This document shows, in pieces, positions 45,176 through 56,289 of a stretch of DNA of 64,000 bases. The stretch's first letter is position 1. Each line of letters opens with the position of its first letter. The notes under the pieces are model-generated. The model had not been told where the DNA came from, made no database searches, and was given only the letters and a program-made list of their open reading frames with translations. This stretch comes from Beta vulgaris subsp. vulgaris (Eukaryota; Streptophyta; Magnoliopsida; Caryophyllales; Amaranthaceae): positions 5,739,204-5,803,203 of the forward strand of contig NC_079210.1 of NCBI RefSeq assembly GCF_026745355.1. The letters are read 5' to 3'. The position numbers and the translations under genes were made by a program.

Positions 45176-45748
45176 ATTATTTAGCCTCTTCTTCCAAGAG
45201 AATGTGTTGGGTTGGCTAGGAATATCTTGTGCCTGACAAGTTATCATGAATTCATGAAGAATTTGGCACTGCGATGGGGTGGCACATGCCCCCCCTTTTT
45301 TTTATCAGTGATATGTAGGAGCTCATTAAAATCTCCAATCAAGCACCAAGGTAGGTGAAAGTTTGTGAAGAAGTTTGTCACCTCTGTCCAGAAAAGTCTT
45401 TTATCAATATTTTGGACGGGGGCATATATACCAGTAAGCCAAAAGGAAAATTGCGAGTTTTTGTGTTGAACCAAGAAGTGCGCCAATCGGGATGATGAAG
45501 GTTGCGGTGAAATTAGATAGGATTCATTTTTCCATAATATCCATATTCCACCACTATGTCCTATCTGGTTTATAATGCATATATCTTCAAACCCCATTGT
45601 GGTCATAATTTTATGTCGATTTATTTGTGAGCTCATAGTTTCAATTATGATTAAGATATCAGGTTTATATTACCGCGTGAGGAAGAGGAGCTCACTAAGG
45701 GCATTACCTTTTTTTTGCATCTTGAATATTCCAACTAACAGTTTTCAT
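41568..45748 (-). pseudogene. LINE ORF2: endonuclease, reverse transcriptase, zf-RVT, RNase H; multiple lesions
   Basis: The start is near ATG 45748 (MKTVSWNIQDAKK), frameshifted soon after. Endonuclease pieces: GIWILWKNESYLI, TGIYAPVQNIDKR and IGDFNELL (45244-45636), and YTCSDHAPMILET (about 45015-45050). A stop precedes WLTKGDRNTSFF near 44640. RT pieces: KKAYNRIEWDFLHQVLQSYG, GIRQGDPLSPYLFV (43593-43949) and the catalytic FADD at 43621-43632, thrown out of frame by a T/A homopolymer. Then YLGVIFSSYKPR (43210-43536), the zinc-binding region (42356-43095) and a complete-looking RNase H with NFDGS, AEAWGLRNGL, EGDSQ and REANRVAD (41568-42515). Confidence 0.88.
45122..45172. repeat. (AT)n microsatellite, about 51 bp
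   Basis: An uninterrupted AT run lies within the endonuclease part of the LINE and reads as Tyr-Ile repeats in the open frame. It is probably a post-insertion expansion. Confidence 0.9.
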
Positions 45749-47118
45749 GATTAGGTTTGATTTGCAAACTTAAGCAATGTTTGGCAAAAATGTTTGGCAA
45801 ATGTGAACCGTTAATACTTAGAAAGTAGCTGGTTCTTATACAGAAATTTGATAATTCTATCATTTTCCATGTAATTCGCTTTGTCACCATCACATTGCAT
45901 AAGGAACTTGTGGCTCTGTCATTTTGCATCCAATAGTAAAATTCACCCTTATGGAAGATAACAATCGTCCAGTAGTTCAATTCTTGAGAATTCAAATGAA
46001 CAAAATTTGCTAATGCTCGTCGTTTCGTAATATAATCTATATATTTATGTACATATTTGTGAATCAAAACGAGATTCACATCTCTCCAATTCCAACACGT
46101 ATTCGTAATAAGAATGACAATCATCGGCATAGTCGAAAATGGTACCTGTAGTGTGGTACCGTTAAATGTCCAACGCAGTTGTACAAAGCAGCTTGTGACA
46201 CAGAATGTTGTCAAAGATAACATTTGGCAAAGACATACAAGTCTATGGCAGGCATCATAAGATGGTGGGCAGGACGTGAGCCAATCCCAAAAAGTGTCAT
46301 TCCATATCTAGACACTAGTTTTGCACCAAATACTTATGCATTGATATATATAGCTACCAGTTATACACAATGTACTATCTTTTGTGTTACTTAAATAAGC
46401 TGAATAAAGAAAATACAACCAGATTAAACACCATTCTCTAACCTTTCCTTGACATAAAGTGTGGCAATTTAATTGTCCAGATATGTATGATAACTTTTTA
46501 GCCCATTTAATGTGTAAAATTGCTGCCAATTGAAGCTTTTGCAGCATCCTTGGTCCTGCTAGCATTACATACTTGCAATTATGACTATATATATATAATT
46601 TCCATAACCATAAACTAAGTATATCTTGTATATATGAAACATGAATCGGACCAGAAGGGGAGGCCCACAAGTTCAAGAGTACGTTCTGGGTGGTAATTAT
46701 AATTATACTGCTAGCATGCTCATTGATGATGAAAATATAAATTGAATTTAACCACCTCGCATAACAATGTAAGGCAACATAAAGAAATGATTTTGCCAAT
46801 ATATAGTACTTGAAAGAAGGGATTGATTGACACATAAAACGAAATAAACAAGGGTTAAACATTTGTGAACATAAGTAGATAATTTCTCCCATATTGCATA
46901 ACTCGACATCTTTCTCCATTGCAACAGGATAGACATAGGACAGTTTAGTATAGGGTTCTAGTACATGATTCATTAGCATATTAGTAGTACGTAGATGTAA
47001 ACTGACAACTCCAGTATAGAGAGACAGTAAAATAGTAGCCTTGTAAGGCCTACGCATAATTGGCCTTGCTAAGGTAACCCACAAAAACTTACACGAGTTG
47101 TGTATCATTTGTTCAGCA
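45749..47118 (-). other. Unexplained open-frame spacer between LINE ORF1 and ORF2
   Basis: Plant L1 elements usually have ORF1 and ORF2 adjacent or overlapping. Here about 1.37 kb lies between the ORF1 stop (47119) and the ORF2 start. It holds two long minus-strand frames without stops, 266 codons (47108-46308) and 162 codons (46223-45735), unusual for such AT-rich sequence. I could not assign either to a family; both are rich in I, Y, C and H, which is more like an anti-frame of a coding sequence. It may be a captured host segment or a nested insertion. No duplication was found at its edges. Confidence 0.5.
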
Positions 47119-48722
47119 TCATTTTTTCTTTATTTGCTTAGATGATGCTGAGTCAGCCTCATCTTTAGTTCTGCGTCTCTTGGAAGAGTCAGAGGAGATA
47201 GACATCTCTTTGTGTGGACCTAAGGCGTCAAAAAATAATTTGTCCGCCTCTGACAGTTCACGAGCAAGGGCTAAGTCTGATATAGAAGGGCTAACCTGGT
47301 GTATGTTAGATCCATACTTAATTAACATAGGAGGAAACTTGATGGGCGGGATGGGAGTTTCCAGGATCTGGAGGACCTCTGCAACCTGAGGATCTGCTTC
47401 GTCAATAGTTTTCGTTGCTAAGAGAGAGTCCACATCCTTTTCATTAGATAGTTGGATGGGGTTTGGAGGTTGGGGTGGTTCTGGAATAATCTCTGCTTTT
47501 TTTTTAGGTGGTAGAGTTTGATTTTCTACTGGTTGGGTGGTCTCCTTGACTTCTGGTGCAGCATCTTTTGTAGTATCGGGAGGAGGGGGTTTAAGAAAGG
47601 AAGTTCTTGCCTTTATATTCTTTGTAGCAGCTGGGGTACGACTTTTTCGCATAGGCATAACCTTAATCCACCTGCCACTTGATTCCCCTGACTCAGTTTC
47701 AGCTTGGTTTTCTTTAGGATGGCAGGTTTTACTTGATGGATTAATAGAGCTAGCCTGAAGTTTATCAACCACAAGCTGAAGAGTATGGTTTGCTTTTTCC
47801 TTGCAAGAGTCTAAGGTATGATCTTCAGAACCACACAGAGGGCATACTTCTAACATACCTTCATAAGTAAGAAATATTTCTCTAGTATGCCCATGAAGAT
47901 TCACTAGCAATGATCCAGGGACAGTATGTAAGACCTTGACATCTACACAAACCCGAGCATAGCGTGCTCGTGTTCGTGATAGTGTAAAATCATCAATTCT
48001 AATAATAGGACCCACATGTTTAAGCAAGTATGAGAGGCACTGATTAGACCAAAATTCCAGAGGCAAAAGATTAAGACGTACCCAGATTGCTAGGGTGTGG
48101 ATTTGGAATGTGAAAGGATTAAAAGCAGGTTGCCAAGCAAAGAGAGCTAAGATTAATCCTTGAACATACTAGGGCCTATTGTTCCAGATTGATAATTTAT
48201 CGTCATTGTTAACAAACTTGAACATAATTCATCCATTTCCCATATCCACAAAAGTGACATGACCTTTGAGCATGTTCCATTCACGACGAAGCTTGGTTGT
48301 CACTACAGAAACTGGAATGGAGTCACCAAAAGGCTTACCTAGAAGGCAAGAAACTGAAAGATCATTTACAAGAGACGGATCAGGTTCTGTGTTTGGAGAA
48401 TGTTGAGAGCTCCCAGCCACCCCTACTTTCATGCGGAGTTTAGAAGGGTCTGTTGGAGGAGAATTATGGACAGGGGCATTAACATGTTCAGGTGAGTGAG
48501 TGGCAGCAGAAGTGACAATGTTAAGTTCCACATCTATGCCTGATAAGGCATGGTGTTTTGAGGAGGAGCTGGGATCCTGGGGTAGGCTATGAATTCTAGG
48601 TGCATCAAAATTTCCACCCTCACCATCTGGTGGTGGGGAGTGAACAGGTAAATTGGAACGTGAAAAGGATCGGACAATATCCGCATATTTTGAGCTTTTT
48701 CTGATTGATTAGTAGGAGACAT
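47119..48722 (-). pseudogene. LINE ORF1 (DUF4283 and CCHC zinc knuckle), frameshifted
   Basis: The start is probably ATG 48722 (MSPTNQSEKAQN). Frame pieces at 48229-48531 (VVTTKLRREWNMLKGHVTF) and onward (KFVNNDDKLSIWNNRP, then a stop near 48170) form a DUF4283 domain. The intact part (48066-47119) has LPLEFWSNQCLSYLLKHVG, a zinc knuckle CPLCGSEDHTLDSC, a P/E/K-rich linker and a basic C-terminus (SKQIKKK). In L1 elements this protein binds the element RNA. Confidence 0.8.
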
Positions 48723-49511
48723 AAACAATAGTAGATCTAATTCAGGGGAGGAAGACGGAAGGCAGATTACAAGGCTTATGGGAGAAACTAACTTTTCAAA
48801 GTCCCAATTTATAAACCCATATATCGGCAAATTGAAACCTACCCATAATACAAATTTGCAGAAATTAACATTGTCCATGGAGTAGAAGTACATTATAACA
48901 GTGACAACACACCAAAACCAAGAGAAATAGGACACTAATCCAAGGCTATAACCCGCCACGTTGCATTTCATTGAGAAAATTTTCACAATTAAATAGAAAT
49001 TAAGAAAAAGAAGAGGAACACTTATCTGAAAATTAGTTTGCCCATGGAGCTCCAGCAGGTCTTACGTAATGGAGATGTAGTCCTCTGTATCATGTAGCTT
49101 AGTTAGAGTAAGTAGATCCATCTGAGATTCGCGCTTCATACCGCCAGTTTGCGTTTGATCCATCCGAGTTGAACCAGTTGTAACCCGTGAAAGTTTCACA
49201 TATTGGATTACATCTTGTGCAAGTGTTTTGCTAATTGGAATAATTTTTGGACAGTAACACACCTAAGTGATAAGCAGGTGTCAATTGATTTGCAAAAAGT
49301 TCTTATGGGGAGTTGACGTGTCACAACTATGGAGCTTGAGCATGTATAGAGGTTTTGAGCTTCGGCTATGGGGGTTAGGAACATCATTCTTCTTTAGTTG
49401 TTGTTGGATGGGACAGAAAGTGGGTGGCTTACACCAAACTAATTGAGAGCATTTCTTTCTCTTCATTTCTCTCTCTAAGTTACCGCATTTTGTATGTTTT
49501 GCATGTTCTTC
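48723..49511 (-). other. 5' region of the LINE
   Basis: This lies between ORF1 and the target duplication at 49512 on the minus strand. Frames at 48534-48986 and 49281-49517 run through it but carry no domain; I treat it as the LINE 5' untranslated region. Confidence 0.5.
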
Positions 49512-49528
49512 AATCATAGTTCATATAT

Positions 49529-50399
49529 GATAATACCTATATATGTCCTTATCCTCAAATGCTCATATAACAAACATATATATTCACATTGAGGTGTAAT
49601 TGACATTTACACAAAGTTCTGCAAGAAATAGATGAAATACTTTGCAAATCTTAACTACAACTGCAGGACAAGACCTGACAATTTTGATTCCAAATTTGCA
49701 CCATTAGTGTATCAGTCGCCAACACCTGCCATAACAGGAATATTATTGATTAATCCAATAATAAGGCATAGAAATGTATACTAAAAAAATTAGCAGTAAT
49801 ATTCCCATTTAAGTCACACATTGTGTATGAAAAAGTATCATTTATATAAAAAAAAATTCAAAGAGTATATCTGGAATACAACCCATTTTGCAACAACAAA
49901 CCGGAAAATGGCTGACATATCATCTTATAATAATCTTTACAGAATACAAATATAAAGTCAGAAAGATAAGTGAAAATAATTCAATCAAAATTCAACAGCC
50001 ACAACCACAAGATGAACAAGCAACACTAACTTAAAAAAAAAAGAAATAGCTCCCCCACCCTCCACTCCCCCAAAAGAACTAAATATAGTTGTGCATACTG
50101 AACTGTAACAATGGTATGTCCACATTATCTCAAATAAAATCGACCATATGATAAAATTAAATTAAAGAAAATAAGATTATTAACATGTCCACGCTATCTC
50201 ATATAAAACTACTTAGAGCAAGGATTATAAGAATTATACGATATTGATGGTAAATCATTGTCAACATTCCTCTATTTCGAATTAAATGCAACAAATGTAT
50301 ACTTAAAGACGTATACAAATGTTATATATGGAAATATGGAATACAATTCAAGTTGACCCGGGATATGGGAGTGGATACACGATACTACCTTTGGGTTTT
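49529..50399. other. AT-rich intergenic DNA
   Basis: No gene is seen. ATGTCCACATTATCT occurs at about 50116 and also at 41053 on the other side of the LINE, and in diverged form near 50191. Confidence 0.4.
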
Positions 50400-50640
50400 T
50401 TTAGGTACAAGGAAAAATTAGGAATTCTTCTTTCAAAGTAATTTGACAAAGAAGATGGAGTATATTGTTGATGCCAGAATCTGCCATTGAACATGATAGG
50501 TGATGGCATTTTATTGAAAGATGTTCAATGGCTCAATTTGCTTCACGAAAGATGTGAATAAATTGAATTAATTAGTTGGAGCTTTGACTCAAACAGATGA
50601 ATATTGTTGATGAGGGTTGCGATGGTCCACTGGGATTTAT
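50400..50640 (-). pseudogene. Remnant of a LINE RNase H C-terminus
   Basis: The minus strand reads QWTIATLINNIHLFESKLQL, INSIYSHLS and, after a shift, REAN. This parallels PWTIQTLIEDIRKLL...YTINHIFREANRVAD in the full LINE. Stops and shifts are many and edges are unclear. Confidence 0.5.
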
Positions 50641-51835
50641 ATTTTTGTTTCAGTATGTTGATCAAAACTTGATTTTCTCATTCGATAATAAGCTTATATA
50701 TTTTCGTGCATTTTGCGGTTACTTCATTTGTTCCAAAAATGTTGAATACTTGTTGCGTTGTTGGAACGTTTATTTAACACGATAAGTTATAATGTTGTTA
50801 TCAAATAATATTATTAAATAATAGATGTAGGATGGGGTATTTTTTATTATTATTGAAAGATAGAAAAAAAGTTGTGTATTTTGTTTTATTGAGAGATACA
50901 GTGTGGACCAATTTGATGTAAAATAATTATATAATAATAGTGGGACCGCGTTAAAGAAATGAAAGTGTTTAAACTAGAGTTTATCAAATTTTCCCAACCC
51001 GTCTTGAATTTTCCCGGGCTTGGACTGATTTTTTTTTAACTTTAGGATGGGTTTTGGGTAAGTCGAAAATGACTTTTTCGTCTAAATTTTGTCTTAGCCC
51101 AATTTTTGGCCAAAAATTGCGAGCATTCGGCACAAAATTTTGGCCCGAGTTTTGGTCGGGGTCGGTTTGATTAATGGCCGCTTTTTAGGGATGACCAGCC
51201 CGAACCTGACCCGCTATTTGATCATCTATGGTTTAAACTAACTAACAGAGAAGTAAAATATTTAGACTACTCTAGGACGGATGGAGTACTAATTTGTTAT
51301 GGAAAACACCACTCTTTTCGACATTAAAGGAGGGATATGCCCAATTTCTAAGTGGGGTCTTTCAAAACAACTCTTCTGGTGTTTCAAAGAATGATACATG
51401 CATGCTACAAAAGATATGTAATACCCTCATGATTGCTTTCAAGGAATTTAGCAAGCTACTTATTCCAATATGAATCATCTTTCTTTTAGAGGCCTCATTC
51501 CTATTTAGGCTATTCTAAAGTTATGTGTGCTTGGCTATTAGTAGTCTATGAATGGTTGACCTATTGGAAAGTTTCTCCTTGTGCATATGAGTGAGGACAA
51601 AATGCGCCATAAGGATTTGTGTTGGTTATTAAGGACAATTCTAGAGCTATATATCACCCGTTGCGGTTGAATATCGGACCTGCAACGCTGAAAAACATTG
51701 TCAAATTGAAAGTCATCTTGATATTGTGCTTCCCGTTTGAGGATGGCATGCTTTACTTTGAAGAATATTAGTGCTGAGTGGTTCAGTATGGAAGAGTAAT
51801 AAGATTCATTACTTCCCTAACACTCTAAAGGAGCA
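50641..51835. other. Intergenic DNA with decayed repeats
   Basis: No gene is seen. A GC-richer stretch at about 50990-51230 (TTTTGGCCCGAGTTTTGGTC, CCCGAACCTGACCC) looks like an old hAT-like element, and GGACGGATGGAGTA near 51277 resembles one Stowaway end. Confidence 0.4.
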
Positions 51836-52214
51836 TCTATACTAATATATTAAAAGGCGTTCCTAAGAATGTCTATGTGCCATGTGGCACTCTTCTCTAA
51901 GGCTCTAATACAAATGCTCTATTTTCACGTCAAACCTTTCAACTAAAAAAATAATGTTGTTACAAGGTATCGAACACGTGGCCTTTGAAATGAAAAGTGA
52001 GAGCTTAATAATTGATCCAACATAACATCATTATTTAGTATTTCAAAATTAAATATGATAAAATCTTGTAATTATATCTCATTAAAAGACTTACACAAGT
52101 CACATAAACTCTTAACTTACTCCAATTTCTTAAATTATGACATCAGTTTTTTTCCGACAAGACAAAAATTTACGAAAAGAAACAACCCGAGGCATCACAC
52201 GGGACACTAACTAG
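51836..52214 (+). mobile_element. Short non-autonomous Helitron (379 bp)
   Basis: It starts TCTATACTAATATATTAAAA after an A and ends with a hairpin (CCCGAGGCATCACACGGG) followed by ACACTAACTAG and then T. No duplication is present. The 5' part (AAAAGGCGTTC...GCCATGTGGCAC) matches the elements at 5629 and 30678, so this is a family. It carries no Rep/helicase frame. Confidence 0.88.
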
Positions 52215-52525
52215 TGATGACTTTATTAAGAGAGAAAGAGACTGATATCATGTTTTAAACGAGCAATGATCAAGTGGGTCGTTTGGTAGCGTATAGTATG
52301 ATCCCTAGGTTAGTTAGTTAGCCTAAAGGAGTAAATTGTTGGACATTGGATAAATAAGTAATCAGTGAATTCTATATATATTACGTACTTTGGCAAAAAG
52401 GGTAATTCGACAAGGCTTGAATTTGTGTTTTTGCAAAGTTATCTTTTGTAGAGAGACTCTTACGAAGGGGTTGACATAAAAAGACTAACTTTTGGGAAAA
52501 TATATCAAGTCCATAATAAAAAGAG
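52215..52525. other. Short intergenic stretch
   Basis: No gene or repeat was recognised between the Helitron and the LINE fragment. Confidence 0.4.
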
Positions 52526-52770
52526 CTAAGGCGGTGTAAGAAAGGATTCATTATCGTGATTTAGCCAAGTGGCAGATTTGACAGATAAATTGCCAAAGTT
52601 ATTGATTCCCCAACGAGGTGTGTATGGTTGTGATGTGAAGGGAAAAGAATGGACATCTCTAGAATGATGTCTACTATAGATTTTCTCGAATAAGGGAGCT
52701 AAGTATAACTTGGTTCCGTTGTTTAATGGGGATGATACATTCAATGGCCTTTGCAGAAGGGGGGGGGGGG
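52526..52770 (-). pseudogene. LINE ORF2 fragment (around the zinc-binding region)
   Basis: The minus-strand frame includes RPLNVSSPLNNGTKLYLAPL and RWGINNFGNLSVKSATWLNH, the latter matching the SSGNFSVKTATWLAHG segment of the full LINE. Only this piece is present. Its right side meets a run of twelve G (about 52760-52771) and a small inverted-repeat element. Confidence 0.6.
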
Positions 52771-52785
52771 AGTGCTTCATCATAC

Positions 52786-52937
52786 ACCCGAGTGTACCAT
52801 GTGCATGATACATTCAAGATTATTTTTTGCATTTTTGGATCTATACTTATTATGTGATTATGCTCATTTGAAGGTTTCAAATGAGTAATGAGCAAAAAAA
52901 TAACATTGGGTGTACCATGAGCATGGTACATCCGGAT
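52786..52937. mobile_element. Small MITE-like inverted repeat
   Basis: The left end CACCCGAGTGTACCATGTGC and, on the other strand, the right end CATCCGGATGTACCATGCTC are inverted for about 30 bases. Inside is CAAATGAGTAATGAGC, reminiscent of the AAATGAGTAT array near 33000. Flanks CATCATA and CATGATA are similar but not identical. Confidence 0.5.
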
Positions 52938-53184
52938 GCATGATAAAATTTACCATGTTAGGGGTGTGAGAGAGGTAGTTATGATAAAAACTGTAATACT
53001 CCATATTTTTAGTAGTAATTTCGTATTAATTAAGAAAATATAAAGAATTAATAAAAAGGTATTTTAGTTTATTTACAAAATAATAGGATTAAATTACTGA
53101 TAATACGAGTAGGTTTGGGAAACTTTCGGAGTTTTTAAAAGGTTAAACGGGTTTTTTTTACTTAGCCTAGGGTTAAAAGGGGAG

Positions 53185-53192
53185 TATAAAAA
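53185..53192 (+). promoter_or_regulatory. TATA box of the solo LTR
   Basis: TATAAAAA is followed about 40-60 bases later by a CCCTAAACCC and CT-rich leader, the usual LTR promoter arrangement. Confidence 0.6.
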
Positions 53193-54089
53193 GGAAAAGG
53201 AGAGGGAAAATCAGAAAAACCCTAAACCCTTCTCTTTCCCTCTCCCAGCCGACTTTTCTCTCTCTCCTCACTCTCTCCTCAGCCGACTTCTCTCTCCTTC
53301 TCTCTCAGATTTTTTTTCTCTCTCTCTCTCGGATTTTCTCGCTAACTCTCGCTGCTCTTCCTCGCGTCTCCTCTCTCTCGCGCCGCTGGTGTATTGTGTG
53401 CGTGGTGCGTGACGGAGTTCGTCGAGGGTTTGGTGCGAGTTTGTCGAGGGATTGGTGCGAGTGGTTGTGTGGTTCGAGGGTCTTGTCGATTGTCGAGGGT
53501 TTTGTTCGAGAGTTTTTGGTGCGAAGAGTGTTGTGGTTCGTGCGAGGCTCACGAGAGGACGAGGGTGTGCGACGTCTTGCGAGTGTCGTGCAGTATGGTG
53601 CGACTTACGAGAAACGACGAGGGTTGTGCGACGTTGCGAGAAGGTTTGTGCGAGTGGTTCCGTTGGTACGAGTGGTGACGCGACATATCTGGGTCGCGCG
53701 AGTGTGTTTGGGCGACGGAGACCGCACGGGTGCGTCGTGCGAAGCAGTAGCGCGAGCGTGCGTGGCAGCAAGGGTCGCCGGAAATTCGTCATCGGTGTTT
53801 ATCGTCGGCAAATTTAGCGGTATTACCCTATTATGTACCTAAAATATTATATCAGTTTTATTATTTATATTTACAGTTTTGATAATTACGTAAGGTTTGT
53901 AATTAATAATTAGTAATTAGAGTGTTTAGTAAATTATTAGATTGTTTAACTAGTTAAGTTATTATTCTGTTTTTAAGTTAAAATTCTGGTTAGGTTTGTA
54001 ATTGGAATAAGTTGAAAGTAGGAAAAGTGTGTTATGTTATTAGTTAAAGTTATTATCGTTTCATGAGTGACCTGTTTCATGGAACTTAT

Positions 54090-54184
54090 CTTTTGGACAT
54101 GGAACTTACTTTTGGACATATGACTTACTCTTGGACATATGACTTACTTTTGGACATATGACTTAACTTCTGGACATAAGACAG
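54090..54184 (+). repeat. Tandem 19-bp repeat, about five units, inside the solo LTR
   Basis: The unit is TTTTGGACATATGACTTAC with small variations (GGAACTTAC in the first, TAACTTC near the end). The copies are head to tail. Confidence 0.85.
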
Positions 54185-55552
54185 GTTGGACTTATGACCT
54201 TTTGGATTGGTAAAATAGTGGACTAATGTTACTAACTAAGCTTAGTTACTCACTAACTTTGACTTCTAAAAGACGTTAAATCCTAGATAGAAATATAACA
54301 AATTCTGGAATCAGGTTTTAACTATCGTTTAATTCGAATCGTTAGATCGTTATGGTCTTAGTACGTAGTAGTTGTTAGTGTTATCAAGGACGTAACACTA
54401 AAGCTTTGTATTAACGGTTTAGGTCCCAATTTCATAAGCGGCTCGTTCAATTAAGTCAGCAAAAATTCTCTGCTACAAGGTACGTACGCGTACCAGTTTA
54501 GTATCATGATTAGGTTGCAGTTCATTTTATTGGAACCTAGTACCATGATAGGGAACATTTGATTGTGATTGTTTGGTTAGACGTTTATAACGTGAAATCA
54601 ATATGATGCATTGAAATATGTTGCATTGAAATGCGAAGTTCTATCGTAGTGTAACATCAGCATTATTAATCTGATCTATAGAGTACGAAGAGTGTTACCA
54701 GAGATAAGATTGAGTTTGGTAATTAAGAGAGCATGTAAATGACTCTTAAAGTTATAAAAGAATAGTTAGTAGTAAGAAGATTATGGCAATAGCTTGTAGT
54801 TGGATTCCCTACAAGTATAGAACAATGGGGGAGTGTGGGACTTGTTACACTCCTACGGGCCTACTGTGACGACAGTAGTGTCCTTATATTTTGATAACTC
54901 AAGTAGGCGGAAGGTTCCGTTCGATCTTGGGGGTATGCATACTAAGGTGATGGGTGTGAGACGGAACAAAACCGTATTTGCATTTCATCTAATAGACCAA
55001 GTTGTCTATTAAGGATTCAGTAGCCCGTATGATTCTAGTAAGATGATGGTGCCCGTTCGATGCCAAATAATGAAAGATTAAAGGATGTGAGATAACGTAG
55101 TTTCATATAGCAGTTTGTAAGGTGTGCATCATTTATGTTCATATAGTTCAATGGTCCATTACGTACTCAGCATAGCTGACTCTGTGTGTTATTATGTGTT
55201 TGTTGACCTGTGATGAACCATTGACACTTCAATGGGGAGCAGACTAGGTGAGCTGGTGCTGCTGCATGATATCAAGCATAAGGGGGCTAGCTGTAGTTTG
55301 AAGTTAAACTTTTGGTTTAAGTATTACTGATTTTATGAACATTGTTAAATGGTTTGAGTTTGAATAAAGAGGGGTCATCTATGATTCCCGAGTTGTATTT
55401 ATTTTCTATTCCGCTGCAATTTGGTTTTGAGACAATGAATTTGAGTTACCGTATTTCTAATTATGCCTTGCGTTCCATCGCGGCGGTAACACTCCCAAAG
55501 TCGATGCGACGTAGCATTAGACGTGTATGGATTTTGGGGGTGTTACAAAAAC

Positions 55553-55960
55553 CTAGTTCATATGTTCGCCCTTCTTCACTCCCCATGGATACGCTTATGC
55601 AACCTAATCACTGACTTATGTTAGATGATGAGTTTCTTTATCATGACCCTATATGCACTATCGCTAACTCATCAATTGTTTGATTTTATTTAACCCTCAC
55701 TCGATTAGATCTCATGTACACCATGTCTTGTCCCAACTCATGCACTCTCCTCGGCAAGCACATTAAAGCAATTGTGCGTGTCTTACACTATTTTACAGGT
55801 CACTCTGGTCAAGCTAAGGCCTTCTCTTTCAAGCTAATAATAATCTACAACTTACAATTTATTTTGATTTAGATGGGCCAGTTTTCCTTTATCTCACCAT
55901 TCTTTGAGTGTTCTGTTCTTCTCGGAAACTCTCCCATCCTAGAAGATTTATCTGTTTATA
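55553..55960 (+). pseudogene. copia pol scrap (RT to RNase H linker)
   Basis: Plus-strand frames show PSSLPMDTLMQPNH, DDEFLYHDPICTIAN, YLTLTRLDLMYTMS, VRVLHYFTGHSGQAKAFSF and, later, FLGNSPIL-like sequence (VLLGNSPIL). This follows the order of the copia linker and RNase H region, interrupted by stops. It begins right at the edge of the solo LTR, so its left part may have been lost. Confidence 0.72.
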
Positions 55961-56195
55961 TAACTAAAACCCAAGACAAAAATATGCCATGATGTCATAT
56001 ATACTTCCCCTTTCCGTACAAAATCAAACGAGATATATTAAACAATAAAAATGTGTTGCTTTTAGACTCGCATGCATAACCTCTCATTTGAGATACAAAT
56101 GCATTAAACAATTACTCTATAATCTTATTTTTGTTTTCGTGGGAAAATTAATTTATTTTAAAATAATATAATGTGTCTATTATTGAAACAATTAA

Positions 56196-56227
<32 letters not shown>

Positions 56228-56289
56228 TATATATATATATATATATATATCAACACTCATTAAGCTAATGCTAATAATAGCATGTCTTA
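55961..56289. other. AT-rich stretch with (AT)n microsatellite at about 56195-56250
   Basis: There is no gene. Two AT runs separated by TAATATTTAT dominate the second half. Confidence 0.6.

Larger units (their letters stand above)
41544..49511 (-). mobile_element. L1-type LINE (7.97 kb) with 17-bp target duplication
   Basis: The sequence AATCATAGTTCATATAT occurs exactly at 41527-41543 and 49512-49528, so the whole insertion is bounded. On the minus strand the order is 5' region, ORF1 with DUF4283 and zinc knuckle, an unusual 1.37-kb spacer, then ORF2 with endonuclease, RT, zf-RVT and RNase H, as in plant L1 elements. The 3' tail is a short TA-rich stretch rather than a long poly(A). Several frameshifts and stops in ORF2 and ORF1 make it inactive. 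Confidence 0.9.
52992..55547 (+). repeat. 2.56-kb solo LTR with perfect AAAAC duplication (Tekay/Del-like)
   Basis: It begins TGTAATACTCC and ends GGGGGTGTTACA, and is flanked by AAAAC on both sides (52987-52991 and 55548-55552). A TATA box (TATAAAAA, 53185-53192) precedes a CT-rich leader near 53235, so the LTR reads on the plus strand. The GC-rich part at 53340-53820 gives several overlapping frames on both strands that I regard as chance. No gag or pol is present, hence a solo LTR. Confidence 0.88.

Noticed and set aside
46308..47108. Possible F-box or membrane protein in the LINE spacer
   Set aside because: The I/Y/C-rich translation matched no motif I can name in any frame, so no function is assigned; it is reported only as an open-frame anomaly.
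53268..53842. Arg/Val/Gly-rich frames on both strands up to 174 codons
   Set aside because: These are overlapping frames in the GC-rich leader of a solo LTR with no domain; treated as chance.
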